Source of the DNA: Triticum aestivum
Taxonomy: Eukaryota; Streptophyta; Magnoliopsida; Poales; Poaceae
Direction: 5' to 3'
Length of the DNA: 64,000 nt
Assembly (NCBI RefSeq): GCF_018294505.1
Contig: NC_057797.1
Location: 129,272,051-129,336,050 of the forward strand
The first letter of the stretch is position 1, and each line of letters starts with the position of its first letter. A program made the translations under genes and the position numbers. Positions 1 through 10,720 of this stretch are shown piece after piece. The notes under the pieces are model-generated. The model was not told the DNA's origin, did no database searches, and saw only the letters and a list, made by a program, of their open reading frames with translations.

Positions 1-1
1 A

Positions 2-457
2 CCGGCAAACTGCCGGCCTCTGGTCCAAGCGGACTCTGGCTGTAGGCAGATGGTTGTCGAGACTTCCGCTGCAGGCAACATAGGCCTGGCCCGCGGCTGG
101 CAGACATTTGCCCGCGCGCGCGGCCTGGGCAGGCGGTGCACCCTCCACTTCAGGAACGATGGTGGGTCGACCCTTTATGTGAGGGTGTTTGGGGAAGATG
201 GTCGTCGCGCCGGGTGCTGCCCCGAGGCGAACGACGGTGAGGAGGTACTCGGCCTTGGGGATGGTCGCGGCGAGGACGAGGGAGAGCCCGCCCTCGCCGG
301 TGATCGTGTCTCGTCCAGCTACGGCGGCTCTTTCTCTGGCTACAGCTCCAGCAATGGCGACTATGCCCAGCCGCCACTCCGCCGCGCCCGTCTTGAAGGC
401 GGCGGTGGGTCGTCTTGTCGCTGCACCTCCATGAAGCGTGAGGAAGGATCTGGCTAG
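2..457 (+). pseudogene. B3 DNA-binding-domain-like ORF fragment, antisense to element A
   Basis: An open frame runs from the window edge to a TAG at 455-457; the first in-window ATG is at 50, but the frame is open upstream, so the true start is probably outside. Near residues 30-65 (counting from base 2) it reads GLARGWQTFARARGL, then TLHFRNDGGS and TLYVRVFGEDG. This is the spacing of the C-terminal half of a plant B3 DNA-binding domain: a GW..F helix followed by two beta strands. The tail is acidic, then Ser/Gly-rich, and not recognised. It lies in the 3' region of a Tat element, in the opposite orientation to pol. Tat elements such as maize Grande are known to carry extra antisense ORFs there. 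The B3 call is from memory of the fold pattern; a chance GC-rich ORF is the alternative. Confidence 0.4.
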
Positions 458-1260
458 GCTCGGGGTAGTGCTAGGTGCATGTCCTCGTGGATCGCTGCAA
501 CGCTACTTTTGTTTTGCTCTTTTTCTGCATCAAGAATGAAACCAGCATGGGCCCAGGGGGCGTGTATCGAACTATGGTTCCTTGGTTATATCAGTATGCG
601 TGCTGTTCTTGTCCTATGTCGTTATTTTGCGCAAAGATAAATTAACCTGGTATATTCAGGACGTCCTCTTCCTCGCGAAGCATTTATTTCCTCGCATTCA
701 TCTTGCCTCGGTGGCCTGCATTCGCTCATGAACTGCAAAAAACTCGTTAGGAAGTGCGTTAAAAGATTTGCCGTTCATCTTGGCCCTGACCTGGTGCTTT
801 GTGTCGCGATACCCGAGGGGCACGGACTAGGAGAGGTGCGCCAGCCTTTGGGCTCGAACGAGGGTGGCTCACGAGAAGGTGAAAAGGAGAAAAAATGCTC
901 GCGAGGGCACCTACCTAGACCCCTCGCGAGGCATGCGAGAGAGAGAACACGAGCAAATTCGAGCCGGAAACATGCAGTGAGAGGCGAGGGAATCAAATCG
1001 GTAAGGAACGCCAAAGGCAAACTTTGATTGAGAAAAAGCAAGTCAACTACGGAAAGCAAATGAAAAGCCACGTCCGGCACCTAATCTAGTCTTCATGTCT
1101 TCTCACCAGCGCAGAGCTAAGTGCTGTCCACTAGGCATGGGAGGGAGCCCCAGGGCCTGAGGCCGGCGCTCCTGAGACTCCGGGGCGTGTACATCCCCAC
1201 TCATTATTACGCGAGAGTGTCACGGGCAGCGATTCTTCATAGGCACCGGGCCTTCTTCAC
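458..1260 (-). other. 3' non-coding region of element A
   Basis: About 800 bases between the antisense ORF and the end of A's pol. Both strands have only short frames without recognisable domains. Long 3' spacers between pol and the 3' LTR are usual in Tat elements. No LTR end or TSD is visible, so it is assigned to A by continuity. Confidence 0.5.
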
Positions 1261-1323
1261 AAGCTCTGGGCCTTTCTTCTCAGGCTCTGGGCCTTGCTTC
1301 TCAGGCTCTGGGCCTTGCTTCAT
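1261..1323. repeat. Three tandem copies of a 21-bp unit at the end of A's pol
   Basis: Units at 1261-1281, 1282-1302 and 1303-1323 share the core GCTCTGGGCCTT; a decayed fourth unit lies just left (about 1243-1260). The array overlaps the integrase stop codon on the minus strand. Confidence 0.85.
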
Positions 1324-2333
1324 GGATAGAACTTCCGAAGGTGCTGGATGTTCCACGCGTTCTGGATAGGTATCCCGTCCTGCGTCTCCAGGCGCTCTGC
1401 ACCCGGCCTGGGGACATGGACGACCCTGAACGGGCCCTCCCACATGGGCGAGAGCTTGTGCAGACCTTCCCTGGAGAGGACCCGCCTCAGGACGAGGTCG
1501 CCCACCTCGAGCATCCTAGAGCGGATGTTGCAGCAGTGGTATCGCCGCAGCGCTTGTTGGTACCTTGCTGCCCTCAATGCGGCTTCGTGATGGCGTGCCT
1601 CCCCCAACACGAGATCCATCCCCTGCATGGCGTCCTGCTGCACTTCATCGAACGCTAGGACTCGTGCAAAGCGATGCTTGACCTCGTGAGGGAGGACTGC
1701 TTCAGCTCCGTAGAGGAGGAAGAATGGGGTCTCGCCCGTTGGCTTGGTGGCGGTGGTTTGGATGAACCACAGCACGGACTGGAGCTCGTCGTGCAAGCCC
1801 CTGCCGCAGGCCTCCAACTTCTTCTTGAAGGTCCTGGTCTAGAGGCCCCTCAGGACCTCTGCGTTAGCGCGCTCGGCCTGACCGTTACTCCTGGGGTGGG
1901 CCACCGAAGCGTAGCAGATCTGCGTTCCAAGGTTAGCACAGTAGGGTTTGAAGAGGTTGCTAGTAAACTACGAACCGTTATCTGTGATGATGCAGTTGGG
2001 GACCCCGAAGCGGCTCACGAGGCCCTTGATGAACTTGACAGCAGAGCCGGCTGGAATGGTACGGACGGCTTCCACTTCCGCCCACTTGGTGAACTTGTCG
2101 ATGGCGACGTAGAGATAGTGGTAGCCCCCTAGAGCCCGAGGAAATCGGCCTAGGATGTCCAACCCCCAGACCACAAACGGCCATGTGAGAGGGATAGTTT
2201 GGAGGCCCTGAGCAGGCTGATGGATTTGCTTGGCGTGGAATTGGCAAGCTTCACAGGACTTCACCAGCTCGGCCGCGTCGTTGAGTGCTATAGGCCAATA
2301 GAACCCACTGCGGAACACCTTGCCGACGAGGGT
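1320..2333 (-). pseudogene. Element A integrase (C-terminal part of pol)
   Basis: Integrase inserts element cDNA into the host genome. Read leftward from 2333, the segment has the CxxC half of the zinc-binding HHCC domain (SCEAC), the catalytic Asp in GLDILG, the second Asp in ITDNGS, the catalytic Glu in NGQAERAN, and a C-terminal GPFRV region ending at HLRKFYP. Two in-frame stops interrupt it: directly after ITDNGS (about 1968) and near 1840, before KKLEACGRG. The N-terminal end of the domain is on the other side of element B, at 37664 onward. All three catalytic residues are present, but the stops make it non-functional. Confidence 0.85.
2329..2333. repeat. Target-site duplication of element B, left copy (AGGGT)
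   Basis: Identical to 37659-37663. Removing B plus one copy restores A's reading frame through SRTLVGKVFRSG. Confidence 0.93.
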
Positions 2334-3851
2334 TGATGACCCACAAGTATAGGGGATCTATCGTAGTCCTTTCGATAAGTAAGAGTGTCAAACCCAACGA
2401 GGAGCATAAGGAAATGATAAGCGGTTTCCAACAAGGTATTCTCTGCAAGTACTGAAATAAGTGGTAACAGATAGTTTTGTGATAGGATAGTTTGTAACGA
2501 GCAACAAGTAACAGAAGTAAATAAAGTGCAGCAAGGTGGCCCAATCCTTTTTGTAGCAAAGGACAAGCCTGGACAAACTCTTATATGATGTAAAGTGCTC
2601 CCGAGGACACATGGGAATATCGTCAAGCTAGTTTTCATCATGTTCATATGATTCGCGTTCGGTACTTTGATAATTTGGTATGTGGGTGGACCGGTGCTTG
2701 GGTACTGCCCTTAGTTAGACAAGCATCCCACTTATGATCAACCTCTATTGCAAGCATCCGCAACTACAACAAAAGTATTAAGGTAAACCTAACCATAGCA
2801 TGAAACATATGGATCCAAATCAGCCCCTTATGAAGCAACGCATAAACTAGGGTTTAAGCTTCTGTCACTCTAGCAACCCATCATCTACTTATTACTTCCC
2901 AATGCCTTCCTCTAGGCCCAAATAATGGTGAAGTGTCATGTAGTCGACGTTCACATAACACCACTAGAGGAGAGACAACATACATCTCATCAAAATATCG
3001 AACGAATACCAAATTCACATGACTACTAATAGCAAGACTTCTCCCATGTCCTCAGGAACAAAAGTACCTACTCACAAAGCATAAACATGTTCATAATCAG
3101 AGGGGTATTAATATGCATATAGGATCTGAACATATGATCTTCCACCAATTAAACCAACTAGCATCAACTACAAGGAGTAATTAACACTACTAGCAACCTA
3201 CTAGCACCAATCCCGGACTTGGAGACAAGAATTGGATACAAGGGATGAACTAGGTTTTCAGAGGAAATGGTGCTGATGAAGATGTTGATGGAGATTGCCC
3301 TCTCCAGATGAGAGGAGCGTTGGTGATGATGATGGCGATGATTTTCCCCTCCGGGAGGGAAGTTTCCCCGGCAAAACAGCTCCGCCAAAGCCCTAGATTG
3401 GTTCCGCCAAGGTTCCGCCTCGTGGCAGCGGAGTTTCGTCTGAGAATATGGCTTCTTATTTTTTCCCATCGAAAGACTTCATATAGAAGAAGATGGTCAC
3501 CGGAGGGCCACCAGGGGGCCCACGAGGTAGGGGGTGCACCTAGGGGGTAGGGCGCGCCCCCACCCTCATGCGCAGGGTGTGGCCCCCCTAGTGAAGTTCT
3601 TGCTCTCAGTATTTTTTATATATTTGGAAAACGTCTTCCGTGGAATTTCAGGACTTTTGGAGCTGTGCAGAATAGGTCTCTAATATTTGCTCCTTTTCCA
3701 GCCCAGAATCCCAGCTGCCGACATTCTCCCTCTTTATGTAAACCTTGTAAAATAAGAGAGAATAGGCATAAGTATTGTGACATAATGTGTAATAACAACC
3801 CATAATGCAATAAATATCGATATAAAAGCATGATGCAAAATGGATGTATCA
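2334..3851 (-). repeat. Element B 3' LTR
   Basis: 1518 bp, TG...CA ends in plus-strand reading, paired with 36139-37658 (1520 bp). It holds the GC-rich inverted module at 3519-3575. Short frames inside it are not genes. Confidence 0.93.
3519..3575. repeat. GC-rich inverted module in B 3' LTR
   Basis: Begins CCCACGAGGTAGGGGG and runs through AGGGGGTAGGGCGCGCCC to CACCCTCATG. Related copies lie at 5987-6040, 8701-8760, 32250-32304 and 37326-37379. Confidence 0.75.
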
Positions 3852-3866
3852 ACTCCCCCAAGCTTA
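3852..3866 (-). other. Polypurine tract of element B
   Basis: On the minus strand TAAGCTTGGGGGAGT directly precedes the 3' LTR. This is the expected position and composition for the plus-strand primer in reverse transcription. Confidence 0.8.
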
Positions 3867-5416
3867 GACCTCGCTTGCCCTCAAGCGAAAAGCCGAAATT
3901 GAAAAATATGTCCACATGTTTAGAGATAAAGGTGTCGATAAAAATAAAATACAGACATGAGGGCATCATGAGTATTCTTAGAACAACAACTTCTATAATT
4001 CTTGCCATATGATTTCTTATGCTAGAGTAATAATTCAATCACAATCTCAAGTATGAATAGTAGACTTCATTGAAAACTAACAAACTATAATCTCAGTCAT
4101 TGGGGCAATTGCAATTTATCGTAACATAGGAAAGAGTCAATGTATAAGAGCTTTTCAGCAAGTCCACATACTCAACTATCATATAGTCTTTCATAATTGC
4201 TGACACTCACACAATACTTATGGGTATGGAGTTTTAATCGGACACAGAGAAAGATAGGGGCTTATAATTTTGCCTCCCAACGTTTTACCTCAAGGGTAAT
4301 GTCAATAATAATAGTTCATGAAAACTCACATCCAATTAGCCATATATACCAGGATCTTTCCAACATACTGTGCTTGCCAAAGGATAAAGGTAAAAAGGAA
4401 GGGTGAAGATCACCATGACTCTTATGCAAGGTAGGAGATAAAAGTAAAAGATAGGCCCTTCACAGAGGGAAGCAGAGGTTGTCATGCGCTTTTATGGTTG
4501 GATGCACAAAATCTTAATGTGAAAGAACGTCACTTTATATTGCCACTTGTGATATGGACCTTTATTATGCAGTCTGTCGCTTTTATTTCTTCCATATCAC
4601 ACGATCGTATAAAGCTTATTTTCTCCCACACTAATAAGTCATACATATTTAGAGAGCAATTTTTATTGCTTGCACCGATGACAACTTAATTGGAGGATCT
4701 TACTCAATCCATAGGTGGGTTTGGTGGACTCTCATGGCAAGACTGGTTTAAGGGTATTTGGAAGCACAAGTAGTATCTCTACTTGGTGCGATGAATTTGG
4801 CTAGCATGAGGGGGAAAGGCAAGCTCAACCATGTTGGATGATCCATGATAATATAATTTATCTCAGATGTAAGAAAACATAACCCATTACATTGTCTTCC
4901 CTGTCCAACGTCAACTCTTTAGCATGTCATATTTTAATGAGTGCTCACAATCATAAAAGATGTCCAAGAGAGTATATCTATATGTGAAGACCTCTCTTTC
5001 TTTATTACTTCCTATTAATTGCAACGATGACCAAAACTATGTTTGTCAACCCTCAACAACTTTTATTCATCATACTTTTTCTATGTGAGCTCATTACTCT
5101 CCATAAGGCTCACATGATCTCTTTGTTTATTTTTATTTCTTTCTCTTTTCTTCTATTTCTTTAGGATCATGGCAAAATAATCAAGCCCTTGACTCAACAC
5201 TAATCTTTATTATATAGCTCACAGACTCAATTACATAGAAGGATTAATAAGCAAAACTCACAACTAGATCATACTAAGAACTTTTATTCTACTAGATCAA
5301 GATATTACCAAAAGTATCGAACTAAGAAAAGCGGTAAGATAAAAGTGATGGTGATACGATACCAGGGCACTCCCCCAAGCTTGGCAGTTGCCAAGTGGAG
5401 TGCCCATACCAGATAC
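3867..5416 (-). other. Element B 3' non-coding region
   Basis: About 1.55 kb of AT-rich sequence between the accessory ORF and the polypurine tract. No frame on either strand shows a recognisable domain. Athila-lineage elements commonly have a long spacer here. Confidence 0.7.
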
Positions 5417-5842
5417 TCAATTCTTCTTTGTTGGTGGAGACGGTGGTGATTTTGTTGATGGCATAGGCTTCTTCCTTAATTTGCGCTTGAGGACAAAATT
5501 TTGGTCCCTTAGGTCCTCGATCTCCTACTCCAGGCTCAGTATCTTTTTGCATAGTTCCTGTTTGTTTCCCTGCAAGAGGCGAAAAGTGATAAACTCGATC
5601 TTAGGTTTCTTTATTCTGTCAGGGAGGCTTGACTTTTTGAACTCCACATGCATGTCCCCAGGTTGAGGTAGTGGGACTTCATCTTCATCTGAGCTCGTCT
5701 CCTCCTTTCCCTTGGGTTCATAGTCCTCTTCTTCTTCCGTAGTCCAACCACAATGCTCCACATCCTCATAGACTTTAGGATCTGCAAGGTAATCAGCCAC
5801 ATAGCTCTCTCCTTCCGAATGTTGGGACGACATGTTGTTCAA
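5417..5842 (-). pseudogene. Element B accessory ORF downstream of pol (acidic / coiled-coil / Pro-rich)
   Basis: The ATG at 5840-5842 opens 105 codons to a TAG at 5525-5527; the same frame continues to a TGA at 5417-5419, for about 141 codons in all. The protein has an acidic N-terminus with EEEEDYE and SSDEDE. A leucine-rich stretch with LLQGNKQEL, LSLE and, beyond the TAG, DLRDQNFVLK could be a coiled coil. The tail is basic and proline-rich (SPPSPPTKK). It has no signal peptide or membrane segment, so it is not an obvious env. It lies where Athila elements often carry an extra ORF, and similar short ORFs accompany Triticeae Athila-type elements in my recollection. Function unknown. The TAG may be a simple mutation or a read-through site. 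Confidence 0.5.
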
Positions 5843-5986
5843 ATCTGCAGCAGGACAGCTCGAAACAAAGACAGGAGATATTTGCGTGATACGGGAGTCA
5901 AAACCCCCGGGAGATTATATAATGAATTTTTACCGACCAAAATACGTGTCGTGTACGAAAACGGAGTCCGGAGAGCACACGAGGTG

Positions 5987-6040
5987 CCCACGAGGTAGGG
6001 GGTGCGCCTAGGGGGTAGGGCGCGCCCTCCACCCTCGTGG
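5987..6040. repeat. GC-rich inverted module in B's pol-to-accessory spacer
   Basis: CCCACGAGGTAGGGGG ... TAGGGCGCGCCC ... CACCCTCGTGG. Near copy of the LTR module at 3519-3575, here between pol and the accessory ORF, so upstream of that ORF on the minus strand. Confidence 0.75.
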
Positions 6041-6157
6041 AGGCCTCGTGTCCTTCCCAGACTTCTTCTTATTTTTCTATTTTTCTAAATATTGCAAAAC
6101 GGAGAAATATTGCCTTAAAAACTGTTTTGGAGTCGGTTTACTTACCATAGCACATAC

Positions 6158-8415
6158 CTATTCCTTTTTGGAGTTTGAAACGTTCCGGAAAGTGTCCCTT
6201 ATGTATTCCTCCGGGGTTACGGTTTCAATAACATTGGTTTCAACATTTATGGGATTACCTGAGATATATTGTTTGATTCTTTGACCGTTCACCACCTTCG
6301 GATTTGTGCCTTCGAAGTTGTTGATTTTTATGGCACCGGAACGATATACCTCCTCGATAACGTAAGGGCCTTCCCACTTAGAGAGAAGTTTTCCTGCAAA
6401 AAATCTTAAACGAGAGTTGTATAGCAATACATAATAACCTACATTAAACTCACGCTTTTGTATTCTTTTGTCATGCCATCTTTTAACTTTTTCTTTAAAC
6501 AACTTGGCATTTTCATAGGCTTGGGTTCTCCATTCATCAACTGAGCTAATATCAAATAACCTCTTCTCACCAGCAAGTTTAAAATCATAATTGAGTTCTT
6601 TAATAGCCCAATAAGCCTTGTGTTCTAGTTCGAGAGGTAAGTGACATGCTTTTCCATAAACCATTTTATATGGAGACATACCCTTAGGATTTTTATATGC
6701 CGTTCTATAGGCCCATAATGCATCATCAAGTTTCTTGGACCAATTCTTACTAGACCTATTGACAGTCTTTTGCAAAATTAATTTGAGTTCTCTATTACTC
6801 AATTCTACTTGACCACTAGACTGAGGGTGATAAGGAGATGCAATTCTATGATTAGCATCATATTTAGCAAGCATTTTATGGAAAGCACCATGAATGAAAT
6901 GTGATCCACCATCAGTCATTAAATATCTAGGGACTCAAAATCTTGGAAAAATAACTTCTTTAAGCATTTTAATAGAAGTGTTATGATCAGAACTACTAGT
7001 TCGAATAGCTTCTACCCACTTAGTAACGTAATCAACAACAACTAAAATATGTGTATACCCATTAGAGGAAGGAAAGGGTCCCATATAGTCAAAGCCCCAA
7101 ACATCAAATGGTTCAATAACAAGTGAATAATTCATGGGCATTTCTTGACGTCTACTAATATTACCAATTCTTTGACATTCATCACAAGATAAGAAAAACT
7201 TACGGGCATCCTTGAAGAGAGTAGGCCAATAAAAACCAGATTGCAATACCTTATGTGCAGTTCTATCTCCAGCATGGTGTCCTCCATAAGCTTCGGAGTG
7301 ACACTTGCGTAGGATATGTTCCTGTTCATGCTCAGGTACACAACGTCTAATAACACCATCTACTCCTTCTTTATAAAGATATGGGTCATCCCAAAAGTAA
7401 TGCCTCAAATCATAGAAGAACTTTTTCTTTTGTTCGTATGTGAAACTAGGTGGTATAAACTTAGCAACAATGTAATTAGCATAATCAGCATACCATGGAG
7501 CAGTATGAGAAGCATTTATGACATTTAATTGCTCATCAATAAAGCTATCATCAATAGGAAGTGGGTCATCAAGCACATTTTCTAACCTAGACAAGTTGTC
7601 TGCAATGGGGTTCTCAGCTCCCTTTCTATCAACAATATGTAAGTCAAATTCTTGTAGCAAGAGAACCCATCTAATAGGTCTAGGTTTAGCATCTTTCTTT
7701 TCCATAAGATATTTAATAGCAGCATGATCAGTGTGAATAGTTACTTTAGAATCAACAATATAAGGTCTGAATTTATCACAAGCAAATACAACTGCTAAGA
7801 ATTCTTTTTCAGTAGTAGCATAATTTCTTTGAGCATTGTCTAGGGTTTTACTAGCATATTGAATAACATTTAATTTCTTATCAACTCTTTGTCCTAGAAC
7901 AACACCTACAGCATAATCACTTGCATCACACATAATTTCAACCAGTAAATTCCAATCAGGTGGCTGAACAATAGGTGCAGAGATCAATGCTTTCTTAAGT
8001 ATTTCAAATGCTTCTACACAATCATCATCAAAAACAAATGGTATATCTTTTTGTAATAAATTAGTTAGAGGACGAGAAATATTTGAGAAGTCCTTAATAA
8101 ACCTCCTATAAAATCCGACATGGCCAAGGAAACTTCTTATACCTTTGATGTCCTTGGGACATGGCATCTTCTCAATAGCATCAACTTTGGCTTTATCAAC
8201 TTCAATACCTCTTTCAGAAACTTTATGCCCCAAGACAATACCTTCATTAACCATAAAGTGGCACTTTTCCCAATTCAAGACAAGATTAGTTTCTTCACAT
8301 CTCTGCAAAACTCGATCAAGGTTGCTCAAGCAATCATCAAAAGAAGATCCATAGACGGAAAAGTCGTCCATGAAAACCTCACAAATCTTTTCACAGAAGT
8401 CAGAGAATATAGCCA
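6158..8415 (-). pseudogene. Element B pol, second part: RT C-terminal half, RNase H, integrase
   Basis: Continues the polyprotein interrupted at 33558. RT active-site motif FMDD lies at about 8363-8374. RNase H has all four acidic residues, in MCDAS, TEKE, HTDH and IADN. Integrase has the zinc-binding His pair (near GGHHAGD) with CDEC, then catalytic Asp in GFDYMG, Asp in MTDGG and Glu in SGQVELSNRE. The reading frame is unbroken except for a TGA at 6935-6937, between the first and second integrase Asp; a single G-to-T change in a Gly codon would explain it. The C-terminal part includes WEGPYVIEEV. Product and domain order fit Athila-type gypsy pol. No chromodomain is seen. Confidence 0.9.
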
Positions 8416-8420
8416 TCATG
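8416..8420. repeat. Target-site duplication of element C, left copy (TCATG)
   Basis: Matches 33553-33557. Excision restores the B RT codons ...QRCMMAIF.... Confidence 0.93.
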
Positions 8421-8700
8421 TGATACGTCTCCAACGTACCTATAATTTTTGATTGCTCCATGCTACATTATCTACTGTTTTGGACATTATTGGGCTTTAT
8501 TATCCACTTTTATATTATTTTTGGGACTAACCTATTAACCGGAGGCCCATCCCAGAATTGTTGTTTTTTGCCTGTTTTAGGGTTTCGAAGAAAAGGAATA
8601 TCAAATGGAGTCCAAACGGAATGAAACCTTCGGGAACGTGATTTTCTCAACGAACAAGACCCAGGAGACTTGGACCCTACGTCAAGACACAAAAGAGGAG

Positions 8701-8760
8701 GCCACGAGGTAGGGGGCGCACCTACCCCCCCTCCCAGGCGCACCCTCCACCCTCGTGGGT
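8701..8760. repeat. GC-rich inverted module in C 5' LTR
   Basis: GCCACGAGGTAGGGGGCGC ... CACCCTCGTGGG, about 35 bp upstream of the TATA box. Same module as in element B's LTRs. Confidence 0.75.
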
Positions 8761-8793
8761 CCCCTATTTCTCCACCGACGTACTCCTTTCTCC

Positions 8794-8801
8794 TATATAT
8801 A
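8794..8801 (+). promoter_or_regulatory. TATA box of C 5' LTR promoter
   Basis: TATATATA inside the LTR. The same element is found at 32338-32345 in the partner LTR. Confidence 0.65.
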
Positions 8802-10019
8802 CCTACGTACCCCCAAACGATCAGAAACGGAGCCAAAACCCTAATTCCACCACCGCAACTTTCTGTATCCACGAGATCCCATCTTGGGGCCTATTCCGGA
8901 GCTCCGCCGGAGGGGGCATCGATCACGGAGGGCTTCTACATCAACACCATAGCCTCTCCGATGAAGTGTGAGTAGTTTACCTCAGACCTACGGGTCCATA
9001 GTTATTAGCTAGATGGCTTCTTCTCTCTTTTTGGATCTCAATACAATGTTCTCCCCCTCTCTTGTGGAGAACTATTCGATGTAATCTTCTTTTTGCGGTG
9101 TGTTTGTTGAGACCAATGAATTGTGGGTTTATGATCAAGTCTATCTATGAATAATATTTGAATCTTCTTTGAATTCTTTTATGTATGATTGGTTATCTTT
9201 GCAAGTCTCTTCGAATTATCAGTTTGGTTTGGCCTACTAGATTGATCTTTCTTGCAATGGGAGAAGTGCTTAGCTTTGGGTTCAATCTTGCGGTGTCCTT
9301 TCCCAGTGACAGTAGGGGCAGCAAGGCACGTATTGTATTGTTGCCATCGAGGATAACATTATGGGGTCTTCATCATATTGCATGAGTCTATCCCTCTACA
9401 TCATGTCATCTTGCTTAAGGCGTTACTTTGTTTTTAACTTAATACTCTAGATGCATGCTGGATAGCGGTCGATGAGTGGAGTAATAGTAGTAGATGCAGG
9501 CAGGAGTCGGTCTACTTGTCTCGGACGTGATGCCTATATACATGATCATACCTAGATATTCTCATAACTATGCTCAATTCTGTCAATTGCTCAACAATAA
9601 TTTGTTCACCCACCGTAGAATACTTATGCTCTCGAGAGAAGCCACTAGTGAAACCTATGGCCCTTGGGTCTATCTTTATCATATTAATCTCCTACTACTT
9701 AGTTATTTCCTTTGCTTTTTTACTTTGCCTTTATTTTACTTTGCATATTTATCACAAAAATACCAAAAATATTATCTTTATCATATCTATCAGATCTCAC
9801 TCTCGTAAGTGGCCTTATAGGGATTGACAACCCCTATTTGCGTTGGTTGCGAGGATTTATTTGTTTTGTGCAGGTACGAGGGACTCGCGCATAGCCTCCT
9901 ACTGGATTGATACCTTGGTTCTCAAAAACTGAGGGAAATATTTACGCTACTTTTCCGCATCATCCCTTCCTCTTCGGGGAAAACCAACGCAGTGCTCAAG
10001 AGGTAGCAAGAAGGATTTC

Positions 10020-10036
10020 TGGCGTCGTTGCCGGGG
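10020..10036 (+). other. Primer-binding site of element C (tRNA-Asp type)
   Basis: TGGCGTCGTTGCCGGGG, 11 bases after the LTR end. It differs by one base from the tRNA-Asp-complementary site seen in element B (36111-36127). Confidence 0.8.
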
Positions 10037-10249
10037 AGGTCTATGCAAAAGTCAACATACCAAGTACCCATCACATACCCTTATCTCCCGCATTACATTA
10101 TTTGCCATTTGCCTCTCGTTTTCCTCTCCCCCACTTCACCCTTGCCGTTTTATTCGCCCCCTCTCTCTCTATCCTCCCTCTCTTTCTCTATTTGCCTCTT
10201 TTTGCCCATTTTCTTTTTGTTTGCTTGTGTGTTAGTTTGCTTGCTTGTC

Positions 10250-10720
10250 ATGATGGCTCAAGATAATACTAAATTATGTGACTTCACCAATACCAACAAC
10301 AATGATTTTATTAGCACTCTGATTGCTCCTCTTACCGATGCTGAATCTTGTGAAATTAATACTACTTTGCTGAATCTTGTCATGAAAGATCCGTTTTCCG
10401 GCCTTCCTAGTGAAGATGCCGCTACCCATCTAAATAGCTTCATTGATTTGTGTGACATGCAAAATAAGAAAGATGTGGATAATGATATTGTTAAATTGAA
10501 GCTATTTCCTTTTTCGCTTAGAGATCATGCTAAAGCTTGGTTTTCGTCTTTGCCTAAAAATAGTATTGATTCATGGAATAAGTGCAAAGATGCTTTTATC
10601 TCTAAGTATTTTCCTCCCTCTAAGATCATCTCTCTTAGAAACGATATTATGAATTTTAAGCAACTTGATCGTGAACATGTTGCACAAGCTTGGGAGAGAA
10701 TGAAACTAATGATACGTAAT
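10250..10720 (+). pseudogene. Element C gag, first part
   Basis: Gag forms the virus-like particle. The ATG at 10250 (a second one follows at 10253) starts MMAQDNTKLCDF. The capsid region includes PFSLRDHAKAWFSSLP and the stretch YFPPSKIISLRNDI, characteristic of Athila-type gag. The coding sequence is cut after MIRN by element D and resumes at 24992 with CPTHGLNLW. The frame is open in this part. The upstream leader (10037-10249) is CT-rich and non-coding. Confidence 0.88.
10716..10720. repeat. Target-site duplication of element D, left copy (GTAAT)
   Basis: Identical to 24987-24991. Excision restores C's gag codons MIRNCPTHG. Confidence 0.93.

Larger units (their letters stand above)
8421..10008 (+). 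repeat. Element C 5' LTR
   Basis: 1588 bp, begins TGATACGTCTCC and ends GGTAGCA. Paired with 31986-33552. Contains the GC-rich module 8701-8760 and a TATA box at 8794-8801. Confidence 0.93.

Noticed and set aside
1261..1323. CRISPR-like repeat array
   Set aside because: Units are directly adjacent without spacers, and the window is clearly plant DNA.
1674..2132. A 152-codon plus-strand frame
   Set aside because: It is the antisense shadow of A's integrase.
8510..8872. A 120-codon minus-strand frame
   Set aside because: It is antisense across the C 5' LTR promoter region and is not kept intact in the partner LTR.
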